This document shows, one piece after another, positions 1 to 9,758 of a DNA stretch of 64,000 nucleotides (its first letter is position 1; every line of letters starts with the position of its first letter). The stretch is from Propionibacteriaceae bacterium ZF39. Its GTDB lineage: Bacteria > Actinomycetota > Actinomycetes > Propionibacteriales > Propionibacteriaceae. Below the pieces are notes generated by a model, which did no database searches, was not told the origin of the DNA, and saw only the letters and a list, made by a program, of their open reading frames with translations. Where the stretch lies: assembly GCA_039565995.1 (NCBI GenBank), contig CP154795.1, positions 124,001 through 188,000 on the forward strand. The letters are read 5' to 3'. The translations under genes and the position numbers were made by a program.

Positions 1-16
1 CCGGCGGCAAAATCTC

Positions 17-59
17 GGTTGAAGGATTTTGGCGTCCTGACCGTGAAAATCCTTCAACC
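17..59 (-). terminator. Perfect 14-bp hairpin after ywiC-like gene
   Basis: The arms GGTTGAAGGATTTT (17-30) and AAAATCCTTCAACC (46-59) are perfectly complementary around a 15-nt loop. It lies 13 bp past the stop of the leftward YwiC-like gene, so a terminator is the simplest reading. There is no clean U tract after the stem and the arms are AT-richer than their surroundings, so an imported palindromic repeat is also possible. Confidence 0.5.
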
Positions 60-72
60 CAAATCCGGAAGG

Positions 73-921
73 TCAGAGGCCGATGAGCACCAGCGCGGTG
101 AGCAGGAGCGTGAAGGCGATTTCGCCGAAACCGGCGGCTTTGGGCGTGACGGTACGCCCCGAGAGTGGCCCCAGCACCGGCACCAACAACGCCCGCACGG
201 TGGTGAGCGCGAAGAACCCGGTCCAGGTCCAGGCGATGTGGCCGAAGGCGGCGGTGAGCGCAGCCAGCCCGGTCGCGAGGACGTGGAAGGCGACCGAGCC
301 GACCACCCAGGCGAGGTGCCCGCGTTCGCGGATCAGGGTCTTCACATAGGGCACGGTGCCGAAGAAATAGAAGAAGCAGATCGCCCCGAGCCACCAGCCG
401 GGCGCCGGGCCCTGACCCAGGGCTTCGAGAGCCTCGAGCGGATTCGGATAGCGCACGGTCACGGCCATCAGCGCGGCCGCGAGGATCGTGAGCGCACCCG
501 ACAGAGTCGAGCGCTCCTGGCGATGGGCGACGAGCCAGAGGGTGGCACCGGTCAGCGGCACATAGGCCAGACCCCACAACGCCAACGACGGTCCCGCGAG
601 CGCCAGAGCGAGCAGACCTGCGAGACCCGCGATGCCGGCGTACACCAGCATCGGCTTGCGGAACTTCGGCTTCCGCCGCGCCTTGAGCCACAGCGAACCC
701 GCGGCGAACGCGAGGTAGCCCACCAGCCAGGCCACGAACAGGGGAATCGCCCACCACTCCCAGCCGACCTCCTGCCCCCGCAGGATCGCACCCAGCCAGA
801 AGGGCGCAATCAGCATCGCCCAGGCACCGTGCTGGTTGGGCACCCACCCGGTCTGACCGTGCTTCTTGCCGCGCTTTTTGGGGCGCGAAGGGGCCGGACG
901 AACGGGATGGGTAGTGCTCAT
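73..921 (-). CDS. YwiC-like integral membrane protein
   Basis: A 282-residue polytopic membrane protein of the YwiC-like family. The family signature WVPNQHGAWAML follows a short basic N-terminus rich in Arg and Lys, and about eight hydrophobic segments fill the rest, ending in LLLTALVLIGL. Family members are found in Bacillus and many actinobacteria, in Bacillus near nitrate-respiration genes, but no biochemical role is established; I do not assign one. No ribosome-binding site precedes the ATG. Instead TACTAT (928-933, read leftward) lies seven bases before it, which would suit a leaderless transcript. It is the last of three leftward genes after the lipoprotein and the secreted protein, with a 41-bp gap. 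Confidence 0.85.
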   Translation of the reverse strand: MSTTHPVRPAPSRPKKRGKKHGQTGWVPNQHGAWAMLIAPFWLGAILRGQEVGWEWWAIPLFVAWLVGYLAFAAGSLWLKARRKPKFRKPMLVYAGIAGLAGLLALALAGPSLALWGLAYVPLTGATLWLVAHRQERSTLSGALTILAAALMAVTVRYPNPLEALEALGQGPAPGWWLGAICFFYFFGTVPYVKTLIRERGHLAWVVGSVAFHVLATGLAALTAAFGHIAWTWTGFFALTTVRALLVPVLGPLSGRTVTPKAAGFGEIAFTLLLTALVLIGL

Positions 922-962
922 GGCGAAATAGTACGTCGAGATCCGTGACTAATCCCAGCGGC

Positions 963-1892
963 TCAGAACACGGGGAAGACGCGCTCCGGCATGCTCAGGA
1001 TGGTGTTCCTGGCCGACTCGAGCGGATCCTTGGTCGGGGTGAGTTCCACCTTCACGACCTGGCCGCTGACGCTCACGTTGGTCGCGGTGTAGTCGTGACC
1101 CTGGCGTCCGCGGAGCTGGTCGGCGAGGGTGTTGGGGTCGGTGCCGTCGGCGGCGCGTACGCAGTGCACGGCCGTGGCCGATGTCGTCGAGTGGAGCGTC
1201 ACCGCGGTTCCCATGAGAGCTACTCCACCCCGTGACTCGAACGGAGCGCTGATCACGGCGAGGTCCGGGTCGCCCAGGCAGCCCTTGAGATCGCCGACGC
1301 GTTCGGTCACCTTGATCGGGGAACCCTGGTCGGAGGGTGTCGCGGTGATCAGGGCGTCACCGTCCTTGCGAATCGTCGTGGGCAGCGAGCGGGACAGGAC
1401 CTGGTCGCGGGTGGAGAGAGTGGCTGTGTCACCGGCGACGGTGTAGGTCTCGCTCAGCTTGGGTGCGAGCTCGTCGAACATCCCGGCGCCGCCGGCGGTC
1501 CAACTGGAGTTGCTCTGGGTGCCGCCGTAGGCCCGTACCGAGGCGGTGGCGTGGGTGAAATAGGAGCCCTCGCTCTGGGCCAGCGGTGACCTCGGCGACG
1601 GCATCTGGATGGCCTGCGGGGCACCTGTCAGAGTCATGAGCCAGGCGTCCCGGGCATTGCGCTGTGAGGGATCGGTCGCCGGCGCGGCCGGATAATCGCC
1701 GAACAGCTCGCGTACGCGCGCGACATCCGCGTAGCCGACCGTCAGGATCTGGTCCCGCGAGCCGATCTCCAGTCGGTTCAGGGCGGCACCGAAGCCCGAC
1801 CCGCTGCCCGGCAGCCCCGGGATCGAGGTGCCACAGGCTGTCAGGGTGAGCGGGAGAGCGAGGGCAGAGAGGGTGGCGAGAGCGCGTCGCAT
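963..1892 (-). CDS. Putative lipoprotein of unknown function
   Basis: A 309-residue exported protein. The chosen ATG at 1892 gives a clean lipoprotein signal peptide: MRR, a hydrophobic stretch, then the lipobox LTAC with Cys20 as the predicted lipidated residue. The open frame extends 18 codons upstream, but that extension is hydrophilic and would bury the signal. The mature part has no motif I recognise; it has few cysteines and many Thr/Ser/Gly, which fits an extracellular beta-rich fold attached to the membrane. It lies between the secreted Ig-like protein (81 bp upstream) and the YwiC-like gene, all read leftward, and may be co-transcribed with them. Confidence 0.8.
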   Translation of the reverse strand: MRRALATLSALALPLTLTACGTSIPGLPGSGSGFGAALNRLEIGSRDQILTVGYADVARVRELFGDYPAAPATDPSQRNARDAWLMTLTGAPQAIQMPSPRSPLAQSEGSYFTHATASVRAYGGTQSNSSWTAGGAGMFDELAPKLSETYTVAGDTATLSTRDQVLSRSLPTTIRKDGDALITATPSDQGSPIKVTERVGDLKGCLGDPDLAVISAPFESRGGVALMGTAVTLHSTTSATAVHCVRAADGTDPNTLADQLRGRQGHDYTATNVSVSGQVVKVELTPTKDPLESARNTILSMPERVFPVF

Positions 1893-1973
1893 GCCCCGGA
1901 CGCTAACTGCGCCCGGGGCCGCTTCGGCGCCGCTGAGGGTTAACACTCGGTGAAACCCCTTGTCAGGGCTGGA

Positions 1974-2846
1974 TCACCAGGCGGGGGTGGTGAAGGTGGT
2001 CTGGATGAACTGACCGTTGTCGTCCTGGGCTCCGACGAGATAGGTGGTGTTCGACTGCCAGGGCTGGTCCGGCGTGGCCGTGACGCTGAATGCGCCGTCG
2101 ACGTCGATGGCGACCGTGGTCGAGACTGGAAGGACGGACGTGCCCTGCTGCTGGACCCAGACCCGCAACGAGGGGTTGGGCGTGAAGGCGGTGCCGCTCA
2201 ACGTGATCGCATCCGAGGGCGAGGTCGGCGTCGTCGCGGTGAGCGCCGTCGCGCCGGTCGACGGCAGGTCGTTGGTGACCTCGAGGGTGATCTCCTTGGT
2301 CCCACCCGGGTAGCTGACCCAGACCTGATAGGTGCCCACGCGCCAGGGCTCCGCGGGGGTCAGTGCCGTCGAGAAGCGCCCATTGGGCTTGACGGTCGCA
2401 TTGCCGCTGACCTTGATCGCGCTGCCGTTGGAGATCATCACGGTGACTTCGGAGTTCTTGGGGAAGCCCCGACCTGAGACGGTGACCTCGCCGTACTGCT
2501 CCGTCGGCTGCGTCGCCTCCAGCGTCATCTTGCGGGCCTGGTTGTCCTTGGCCTGCTGGGCGCGCGGGTCCTCGGTCGGCTTGCCCTGACGGGCGGGGGC
2601 GGTGCGGACTTCGGAGACGGTGGTCGTCTCCGCGACCTGGCTGCCGGATGCCACCGGGCGGTCCGCCGCGGTGGGGGCGGCCTCGGCGGGGGTGATTTCG
2701 GGGGCAGCCGTGGGGGCGGATTCCACGACGTTGGTGCTCTGGGCAGGGGCGATGTGGTTGGCGGCGTTCGCGGCGGCGGGGACGCCGATCGCGAGGCTGG
2801 CGCCAAGGGCGATGACGGCGAGACGGCGGGTGAAGGCACTGGTCAT
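1974..2846 (-). CDS. Secreted protein with two Ig-like (IPT/TIG-type) repeats
   Basis: A 290-residue exported protein. The ATG at 2846 has a good ribosome-binding site (AGGAG, seven bases upstream) and starts a classical signal peptide with predicted cleavage after ANA at about residue 28. Residues 30-110 are low-complexity Ala/Thr/Pro/Glu. Two related beta-rich modules follow; each has the pattern (V/L)SG.(G/A)F, N..(V/R)V.., G.F(S/T)..., W..(G/N)TY.V, typical of bacterial IPT/TIG Ig-like domains. There is no sortase motif or C-terminal membrane anchor, so it is probably released or loosely wall-associated. Function unknown. The 830 bp upstream of it are non-coding and repeat-rich. Confidence 0.8.
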   Translation of the reverse strand: MTSAFTRRLAVIALGASLAIGVPAAANAANHIAPAQSTNVVESAPTAAPEITPAEAAPTAADRPVASGSQVAETTTVSEVRTAPARQGKPTEDPRAQQAKDNQARKMTLEATQPTEQYGEVTVSGRGFPKNSEVTVMISNGSAIKVSGNATVKPNGRFSTALTPAEPWRVGTYQVWVSYPGGTKEITLEVTNDLPSTGATALTATTPTSPSDAITLSGTAFTPNPSLRVWVQQQGTSVLPVSTTVAIDVDGAFSVTATPDQPWQSNTTYLVGAQDDNGQFIQTTFTTPAW

Positions 2847-3099
2847 GGTGAGCTCCTGGGGAGTGGGGACGAGCCCTGGTGGCTTGTCACCCTGAAGGAG
2901 TACGCCGCAGCCGCAGCGGGTCCATCGTTGTGAAAGCTTTTTTTGGAAGTTGGTTGGGCCGATCGGCATAATCTGCGGTCACTTCCGGCGGGTGGATGTG
3001 TTTGCCCTTGTCGCTGACGCAGAACTCGATTCGCGCCGCAGATTGTCGTCGGCCGATGCCTACGCCGCCCGGGCCTTGACTGACCTCGTCGTACACGGG

Positions 3100-3410
3100 C
3101 CCAGTCAGCTTGCCCTCCCGCTGCGCCGGCGTACCAACACTGCAGCACCGGCCGAAAACGTGAAATCGCGGGAGAAAACTCGTCGTTCAGCTTGCGTTTA
3201 CGGCAGTCAGCTCCCGTTCGCCGCTTGGGCTTGCGGTTTCTCGGGGCTGAATTCCACCTAGCTTGCCCTCGCCGACTCCGCCCCCGGTGCACGGGGCGCT
3301 CAAGACGGGAGGACAAGCTGGGTGGGACGAGGCGCAAGCTCAAGAGGCCAGCGGGAGCTGAAGAGCGAAACGGGGGTAGGGAAGGCCAGCTGAATGGGCC
3401 GGGCATCCGA
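3100..3410 (+). repeat. Dispersed repeat A, copy 1
   Basis: About 310 bp that aligns end to end with 12283-12592. In the central 140 bp (3181-3320 against 12362-12500 or so) I count about 118 identical positions by hand, including 32 identical bases at 3265-3296. Within it CAGCTTGCCCTCCCG (3105-3119) is inverted at 3306-3320 with one mismatch, and a conserved hairpin CCCCG-GTGCA-CGGGG sits at 3282-3296. Both copies are intergenic. Confidence 0.8.
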
Positions 3411-3436
3411 AACACCTCCTCCAAGGTCGACCACCG

Positions 3437-3546
3437 CACTTCGCGCGGGTACGCCGCAGCCGCTCGGTGTAGCAGATCTTCGCGCGTGATGTGTCTGTCG
3501 CGAAGACGGGTTAACTCGCGCGGCTGTGGCGTACCCGCGCGAAGTG
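3437..3546. repeat. 110-bp near-perfect inverted repeat
   Basis: Arms 3437-3463 and 3520-3546 are complementary at 26 of 27 positions (core CACTTCGCGCGGGTACGCC). Inside the loop a second perfect stem, TCTTCGCG (3477-3484) with CGCGAAGA (3499-3506), would extend the structure. This could form a long hairpin in RNA or a cruciform in DNA. No gene overlaps it. Confidence 0.8.
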
Positions 3547-3611
3547 GAGCCGACCGCTGCCAATACCGCTTCCGCAGCGGACGCAATTCCGTAGTGCCCA
3601 GGCCACACCCC

Positions 3612-3698
3612 CGTGAGCCTCAACCCGACGCGCACTCCGCGTGACGCTTCAACTCCCACGCACGCTCCGCGTGAGCCTCAACTCCCACGCACGCTCCG
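3612..3698. repeat. Three tandem 28-30-bp units, each with a hairpin
   Basis: Units 3612-3639, 3640-3669 and 3670-3698 begin CGTGA and end CTCCG; a fourth begins at 3699. The later unit junctions contain the hairpin CACGC-TCC-GCGTG. The array runs into the 3' end of the leftward methyltransferase gene and supplies its last codons and stop. Too few and too regular units, without variable spacers, to be a CRISPR array. Confidence 0.75.
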
Positions 3699-4703
3699 CG
3701 TGACGATGAACTTCGGATTGCGCGCGACGATCTCCGTCCGTCCTATCCGACGTAACCGTGGCAGATACGGCAGGTGCGCATTGAACACGAGCCACAGTTC
3801 CCCACGCGGCGCGAGGGCCCGTGCGGCATCGTCGATCATCGCCAGGCCCGGGGCGGAATCCTTGGCCGTCCCCACGTGGAAGGGCGGATTGCACACGATC
3901 AGCGGAACCGAGCCCGGAGCTACACCCTCCAGCGCATCGGCCCGGCGTACCTCGACCGAGACCCCATTCGCCGCCGCCGTCACCGCAGTGGCGAGGCAGG
4001 CGGCACGGGACTCGTCGAGGGCGAGCACGCGGTGTCCGGCGCGGGCCAGGAGTGCGCTCAGGGTTCCGTTGCCGGAGCCGAGGTCGATGCAGGTGAAATT
4101 GGATGGTTTCGAGACGCTCGTTCCTCGCTCCTCAACCACCGTCGCCGACGGCACCCGATCGAGCACGCTCACCAGCAGCCGCGTGCCGGGATCGACCCGG
4201 GTCCCGGCGAAGGTGCCTCCGTGCGCGGCGAGGGGCAGGTCGAGATCGGCGTCCCGAGCGGTCCGTGGAAAATCAATCCCTCCCGGGCGCGGCCCACTCG
4301 CATGCAGCACCCGTGACTTCTGCCGACCCAGGCTGGCGGACACCTCGGCGAACCGCGTCGCCAGGGCCTCGTTCATCCCCCGTGTCATGTGCTTCACGCG
4401 GCCGCCGGCGACCACACGTACGCCCGGCACGAGAGCGAGCCGCTGGGCGTACTCCTCGAGCGCGGCCACCGACTTGGGCAACCGCAGGAGCACCAGGTCG
4501 ACCCCGGCCAACGACCCGACCGTGAGTTCCTCCACCACCGGCACGGTCAGGAGCCGTTCGTCGAGGAGGGAATCGCAGTACGCCACCGCGTCCCACCCCC
4601 GCGCGCCGACTTCGCCGGCAAGCCCGGGAGCGTCGATCACCAGCACCCGCCCGGTCGGCTCGGGCGACTCGTCGAGAATGAGCCGGTCGACCGGATCGAG
4701 CAT
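3678..4703 (-). CDS. RsmC/RlmG-like class I SAM methyltransferase
   Basis: A 341-residue protein resembling the RsmC/RlmG group of ribosomal-RNA guanine-N2 methyltransferases: an N-terminal degenerate domain (residues 1-170) and a C-terminal catalytic Rossmann domain with IDLGSGNGTLS (SAM binding) and the base-methylation motif NPPFH. The ATG at 4703 is preferred to one five codons upstream because AGGGTGG lies five bases before it. The exact rRNA target cannot be told from sequence. Two oddities: twelve codons just before the SAM motif come from a 36-bp dispersed repeat (4105-4140), and the last codons (VTRSVRGS) are encoded by a tandem repeat. It diverges from the dikinase regulator. Confidence 0.82.
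   Translation of the reverse strand: MLDPVDRLILDESPEPTGRVLVIDAPGLAGEVGARGWDAVAYCDSLLDERLLTVPVVEELTVGSLAGVDLVLLRLPKSVAALEEYAQRLALVPGVRVVAGGRVKHMTRGMNEALATRFAEVSASLGRQKSRVLHASGPRPGGIDFPRTARDADLDLPLAAHGGTFAGTRVDPGTRLLVSVLDRVPSATVVEERGTSVSKPSNFTCIDLGSGNGTLSALLARAGHRVLALDESRAACLATAVTAAANGVSVEVRRADALEGVAPGSVPLIVCNPPFHVGTAKDSAPGLAMIDDAARALAPRGELWLVFNAHLPYLPRLRRIGRTEIVARNPKFIVTRSVRGS
4105..4140 (-). repeat. 36-bp dispersed repeat B, copy 1 (in frame inside a gene)
   Basis: Read on the minus strand it starts GGTGGTTGAGGAGCGAGG and ends CGTCTCGAAACC. It matches 36664-36699 at 33 of 36 positions, and a 17-bp relative lies at 55517-55533. Its length is a multiple of three and it adds VVEERGTSVSKP to the methyltransferase without breaking the frame. 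Confidence 0.8.
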
Positions 4704-4854
4704 ATAAACCACCCTCATGCCTGGGAATAACAGTGACTTTCACCACGTTCCGGGCCGGAATTGGCCGGGAACGCCCGCAAAACCTGTATGTATTGGGACC
4801 GCGGCCACGACGGATGGTTCGCAGCGGTACGGTGACGTTGTGCCCGCGCAGCCA

Positions 4855-5718
4855 ATGGAGATACACGTTATCGCCGACTCGACCGGCGAGACTGCTGCGC
4901 GTCTTGCAAGGGCTGCCCAGGCCCAGTTTCCGAGTCACCCCTTTCGGATCATCCGTCACCCGCGGGTGATGACGGCCGAAACTCTGTTCGAGGTCGTCGA
5001 CCACGTCCGCGGGCGGGTCGACCGGGGCTGCGTGGTGATGTCGACGCTGGTCAACTCGGTGTTGCGTGACCTGGTCGACGACGCCTGCGCCGAGCTCGGG
5101 ATCACTCACATCGACCTGCTGGGGCCTGCGTTGCAGCGTCTCGAGCATGTGACGGGCTCCGAGGCCGAGCGTGTCGCCATGCTGCCGGTCGGGGTGGAAG
5201 CTGACTATTTCAGCCGAATCGCGGCAATGGAGTTCGCGGTCAGGCACGATGATGGGCAACACCCGGAAGGTCTCAAGGATGCCGACATCGTGCTGGTTGC
5301 GGCCTCCCGCTGTGGCAAGACCCCGTTGTCGATGTATTTGGGATATCTCGGATACAAGACGGCGAATGTGCCTCTGGTGGCCGGAATCAGGCCGCCGGAG
5401 GAGCTCTATGCCATCGACAAGTGGCGGATTATCGGGCTCACGCTCGACCCGCAACTGCTCGCCGAGATCCGGGCCCGTCGGATCAAGGGAATGGGAGCGC
5501 ACAAGCGTTCCGACGGATACACCGAACTGGCCAAAATCTATGACGAGTTCGACGAGATCAAGGCCATCCAGCGGGGTCTGGGGTGTCCGGTGCTGGACAC
5601 CACGAGGATGGCTTTGGAGGAATCAGCAGCCCGGATCATCGACATCGTCGACGACCGGGCGCGCGCCAATGGCGGTGCGCTGCGCAGACCCCCGGGCGAA
5701 ATGACCGTCGCCCCCTGA
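4855..5718 (+). CDS. ppsR: Pyruvate phosphate dikinase / PEP synthase regulatory protein (DUF299)
   Basis: A bifunctional serine/threonine kinase and Pi-dependent pyrophosphorylase that switches a PEP-forming enzyme off and on by phosphorylating a threonine beside its catalytic histidine. About 287 residues from ATG 4855 (MEIHVIADSTGETA); an in-frame GTG at 4840 is an alternative. The N-terminal signature ADSTGET and the P-loop ASRCGKTPLS are present. In the characterised family SRCGKTP is typical of PEP-synthase regulators, whereas plant-type dikinase regulators usually have SRTSKTP; yet the next gene, 54 bp downstream, is ppdK. The neighbour makes dikinase the probable target. The minus-strand methyltransferase diverges from it. 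Confidence 0.9.
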   Translation: MEIHVIADSTGETAARLARAAQAQFPSHPFRIIRHPRVMTAETLFEVVDHVRGRVDRGCVVMSTLVNSVLRDLVDDACAELGITHIDLLGPALQRLEHVTGSEAERVAMLPVGVEADYFSRIAAMEFAVRHDDGQHPEGLKDADIVLVAASRCGKTPLSMYLGYLGYKTANVPLVAGIRPPEELYAIDKWRIIGLTLDPQLLAEIRARRIKGMGAHKRSDGYTELAKIYDEFDEIKAIQRGLGCPVLDTTRMALEESAARIIDIVDDRARANGGALRRPPGEMTVAP

Positions 5719-5772
5719 AATTTCAGCAAGCGAAAACGACTGTAGCTGACAACCGAGACAAGGAGTTCACCC

Positions 5773-8418
<2,646 letters not shown>

Positions 8419-8437
8419 TCAGGCTCTGAACACAGCA

Positions 8438-8476
8438 GTGGCCCGTCCCTCACAGGGGCGGGCCACTTGCTTTTTT
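8438..8476 (+). terminator. Rho-independent terminator of ppdK
   Basis: Stem GTGGCCCG...CGGGCCAC, extended by TCCC/GGGG pairing around a short loop, then TTGC and six T (8471-8476). A classical intrinsic terminator 20 bp after the ppdK stop. Confidence 0.9.
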
Positions 8477-8520
8477 CGCGTACGCCGAATCCCGCCCCTT
8501 GCCGACACCCCGGGCGTAAG

Positions 8521-8534
8521 TTACTCTTCAGTAG
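8521..8534 (+). promoter_or_regulatory. Possible operator upstream of fadAB
   Basis: TTACTCTTCAGTAG contains the inverted repeat TACT-CTTC-AGTA, 28 bp before the fadA start and AT-rich against its surroundings. Fatty-acid degradation operons in actinobacteria are often repressed by TetR-family proteins binding TTAC/GTAA-type palindromes. The assignment is inference only. Confidence 0.3.
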
Positions 8535-8561
8535 CCATATCGAGTGTCAAGGGAGACCTCT

Positions 8562-9758
8562 GTGCAGCCAAGAAATGTGGTCTTTGTCGACGGGGTCAGG
8601 ACGCCCTTCGGCAAGGCCGGTGACGACGGGCTCTATGCCCAGACGCGAGCGGATGATCTGGTCGTGGCGTGCGTACGCGAACTGCTCGCGCGCCAGCCCC
8701 AACTGCCGCCGGAGCGCATCGACGATGTCGCGATCGCGGCCACGACCCAGACCGGTGACCAGGGCCTGACGCTGGGGCGTACGGCCGGGATTCTCGCCGG
8801 ACTGCCGAAGTCCGTGCCGGGCTATGCGATCGACCGCATGTGTGCGGGTGCGATGACCGCAGTGGCGACGACCGCCGCGGCGATCGGGTTCGGTCAGACC
8901 GATATCGCCGTGGCCGGTGGCGTCGAACACATGGGTCATCACCCCATCGGCGCGGGCATGGACCCCAATCCGCGGTTCCTCGCCGATCGGCTGGTCGACC
9001 CGAGCGCGCTCGTCATGGGCAAGACCGCCGAGAATCTCCATGATCGCTATCCGCAGATCACCAAGGACCGGTGCGATGCGTATGCGGTGGCGTCCCAGGC
9101 GAAGTATGCCGCAGCCGTCGACCGCGGTGACATCCAGTCCGATCTGGTCCCCGTCGCGGTGCGATCGGTCGAACGGGGTTGGGGCGTGGCCAGTGCCGAC
9201 GAGCCCCCGCGCCCGGGCACCACACTCGCCGACCTCGCGACTCTGCGTACCCCCTTCCGGGCCCACGGCCACGTCACCGCCGGCAACTCCGCCGGACTCA
9301 ACGACGGCGCGACCGCCTGCCTGATCGCGGGCGAGGACACGGCGGCAGAGCTGGGCCTGCCCGTCGCGATGCGGATGGTCGGGTTCGCGTTCGCGGGCGT
9401 CGAGCCGGAGGTCATGGGTGTTGGCCCGGTGCCGTCGACGCACAAGGCGCTCAACCGCGCCGGGCTCACCCTGGATGACATCGGGCTGATCGAGATCAAC
9501 GAGGCGTTCGCGGTGCAGGTCCTGGCGTTCTGTGAGGAGTTCGGCCTCGCCGATGACGATCCGCGGATGAATCCCTGGGGCGGTGCGATCGCGATGGGGC
9601 ATCCGCTGGCGTCGTCGGGCGTACGCCTGATGACCCAGCTTGCGCGCCACTTCCGCGCGCGGCCGGATGTCCGGTACGGCATCACCACCATGTGCATCGG
9701 CCTCGGCATGGGCGGCACGGTCATCTGGGAAAATCCGGCCTTCGAGGGGGAACGATGA
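8562..9758 (+). CDS. fadA: Acetyl-CoA acyltransferase (3-ketoacyl-CoA thiolase)
   Basis: Cleaves 3-ketoacyl-CoA with CoA to give acetyl-CoA and a shortened acyl-CoA, the last step of beta-oxidation. About 398 residues. The nucleophilic Cys is near residue 94 in DRMCAGAM; NEAFAVQ, GHPLASSG (catalytic His) and TMCIGLGMGG (second catalytic Cys) are all present. GTG 8562 is chosen because AGGGAG lies six bases upstream; a GTG at 8544 lacks such a site. Its stop overlaps the start of fadB (ATGA), so the two subunits are translationally coupled, as in bacterial trifunctional complexes. Confidence 0.95.
   Translation: MQPRNVVFVDGVRTPFGKAGDDGLYAQTRADDLVVACVRELLARQPQLPPERIDDVAIAATTQTGDQGLTLGRTAGILAGLPKSVPGYAIDRMCAGAMTAVATTAAAIGFGQTDIAVAGGVEHMGHHPIGAGMDPNPRFLADRLVDPSALVMGKTAENLHDRYPQITKDRCDAYAVASQAKYAAAVDRGDIQSDLVPVAVRSVERGWGVASADEPPRPGTTLADLATLRTPFRAHGHVTAGNSAGLNDGATACLIAGEDTAAELGLPVAMRMVGFAFAGVEPEVMGVGPVPSTHKALNRAGLTLDDIGLIEINEAFAVQVLAFCEEFGLADDDPRMNPWGGAIAMGHPLASSGVRLMTQLARHFRARPDVRYGITTMCIGLGMGGTVIWENPAFEGER

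Larger units (their letters stand above)
2847..3677. other. 831-bp non-coding, repeat-rich tract
   Basis: No reading frame here has a start, ribosome-binding site or protein resemblance that I can support; the frames that stay open are shadows of high G+C. It holds, in order, the presumed promoter region of the secreted protein (2847-2960, including a T-rich run near 2937), dispersed repeat A (3100-3410), a large inverted repeat (3437-3546) and a tandem repeat (3612-3698), each listed separately. Confidence 0.7.

Noticed and set aside
3192-3644. Open frame across repeat A copy 1, with a similar peptide in copy 2 (12166-12552)
   Set aside because: The peptides resemble each other only because the DNA is repeated; differences show no third-position bias and there is no ribosome-binding site.
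3612-3698. Possible CRISPR array
   Set aside because: Units are directly tandem without spacers, only three or four, and no cas gene is near.
4273-5502. A 409-codon minus-strand frame over the dikinase regulator
   Set aside because: It runs through two well-supported genes in another frame and has no domain resemblance.
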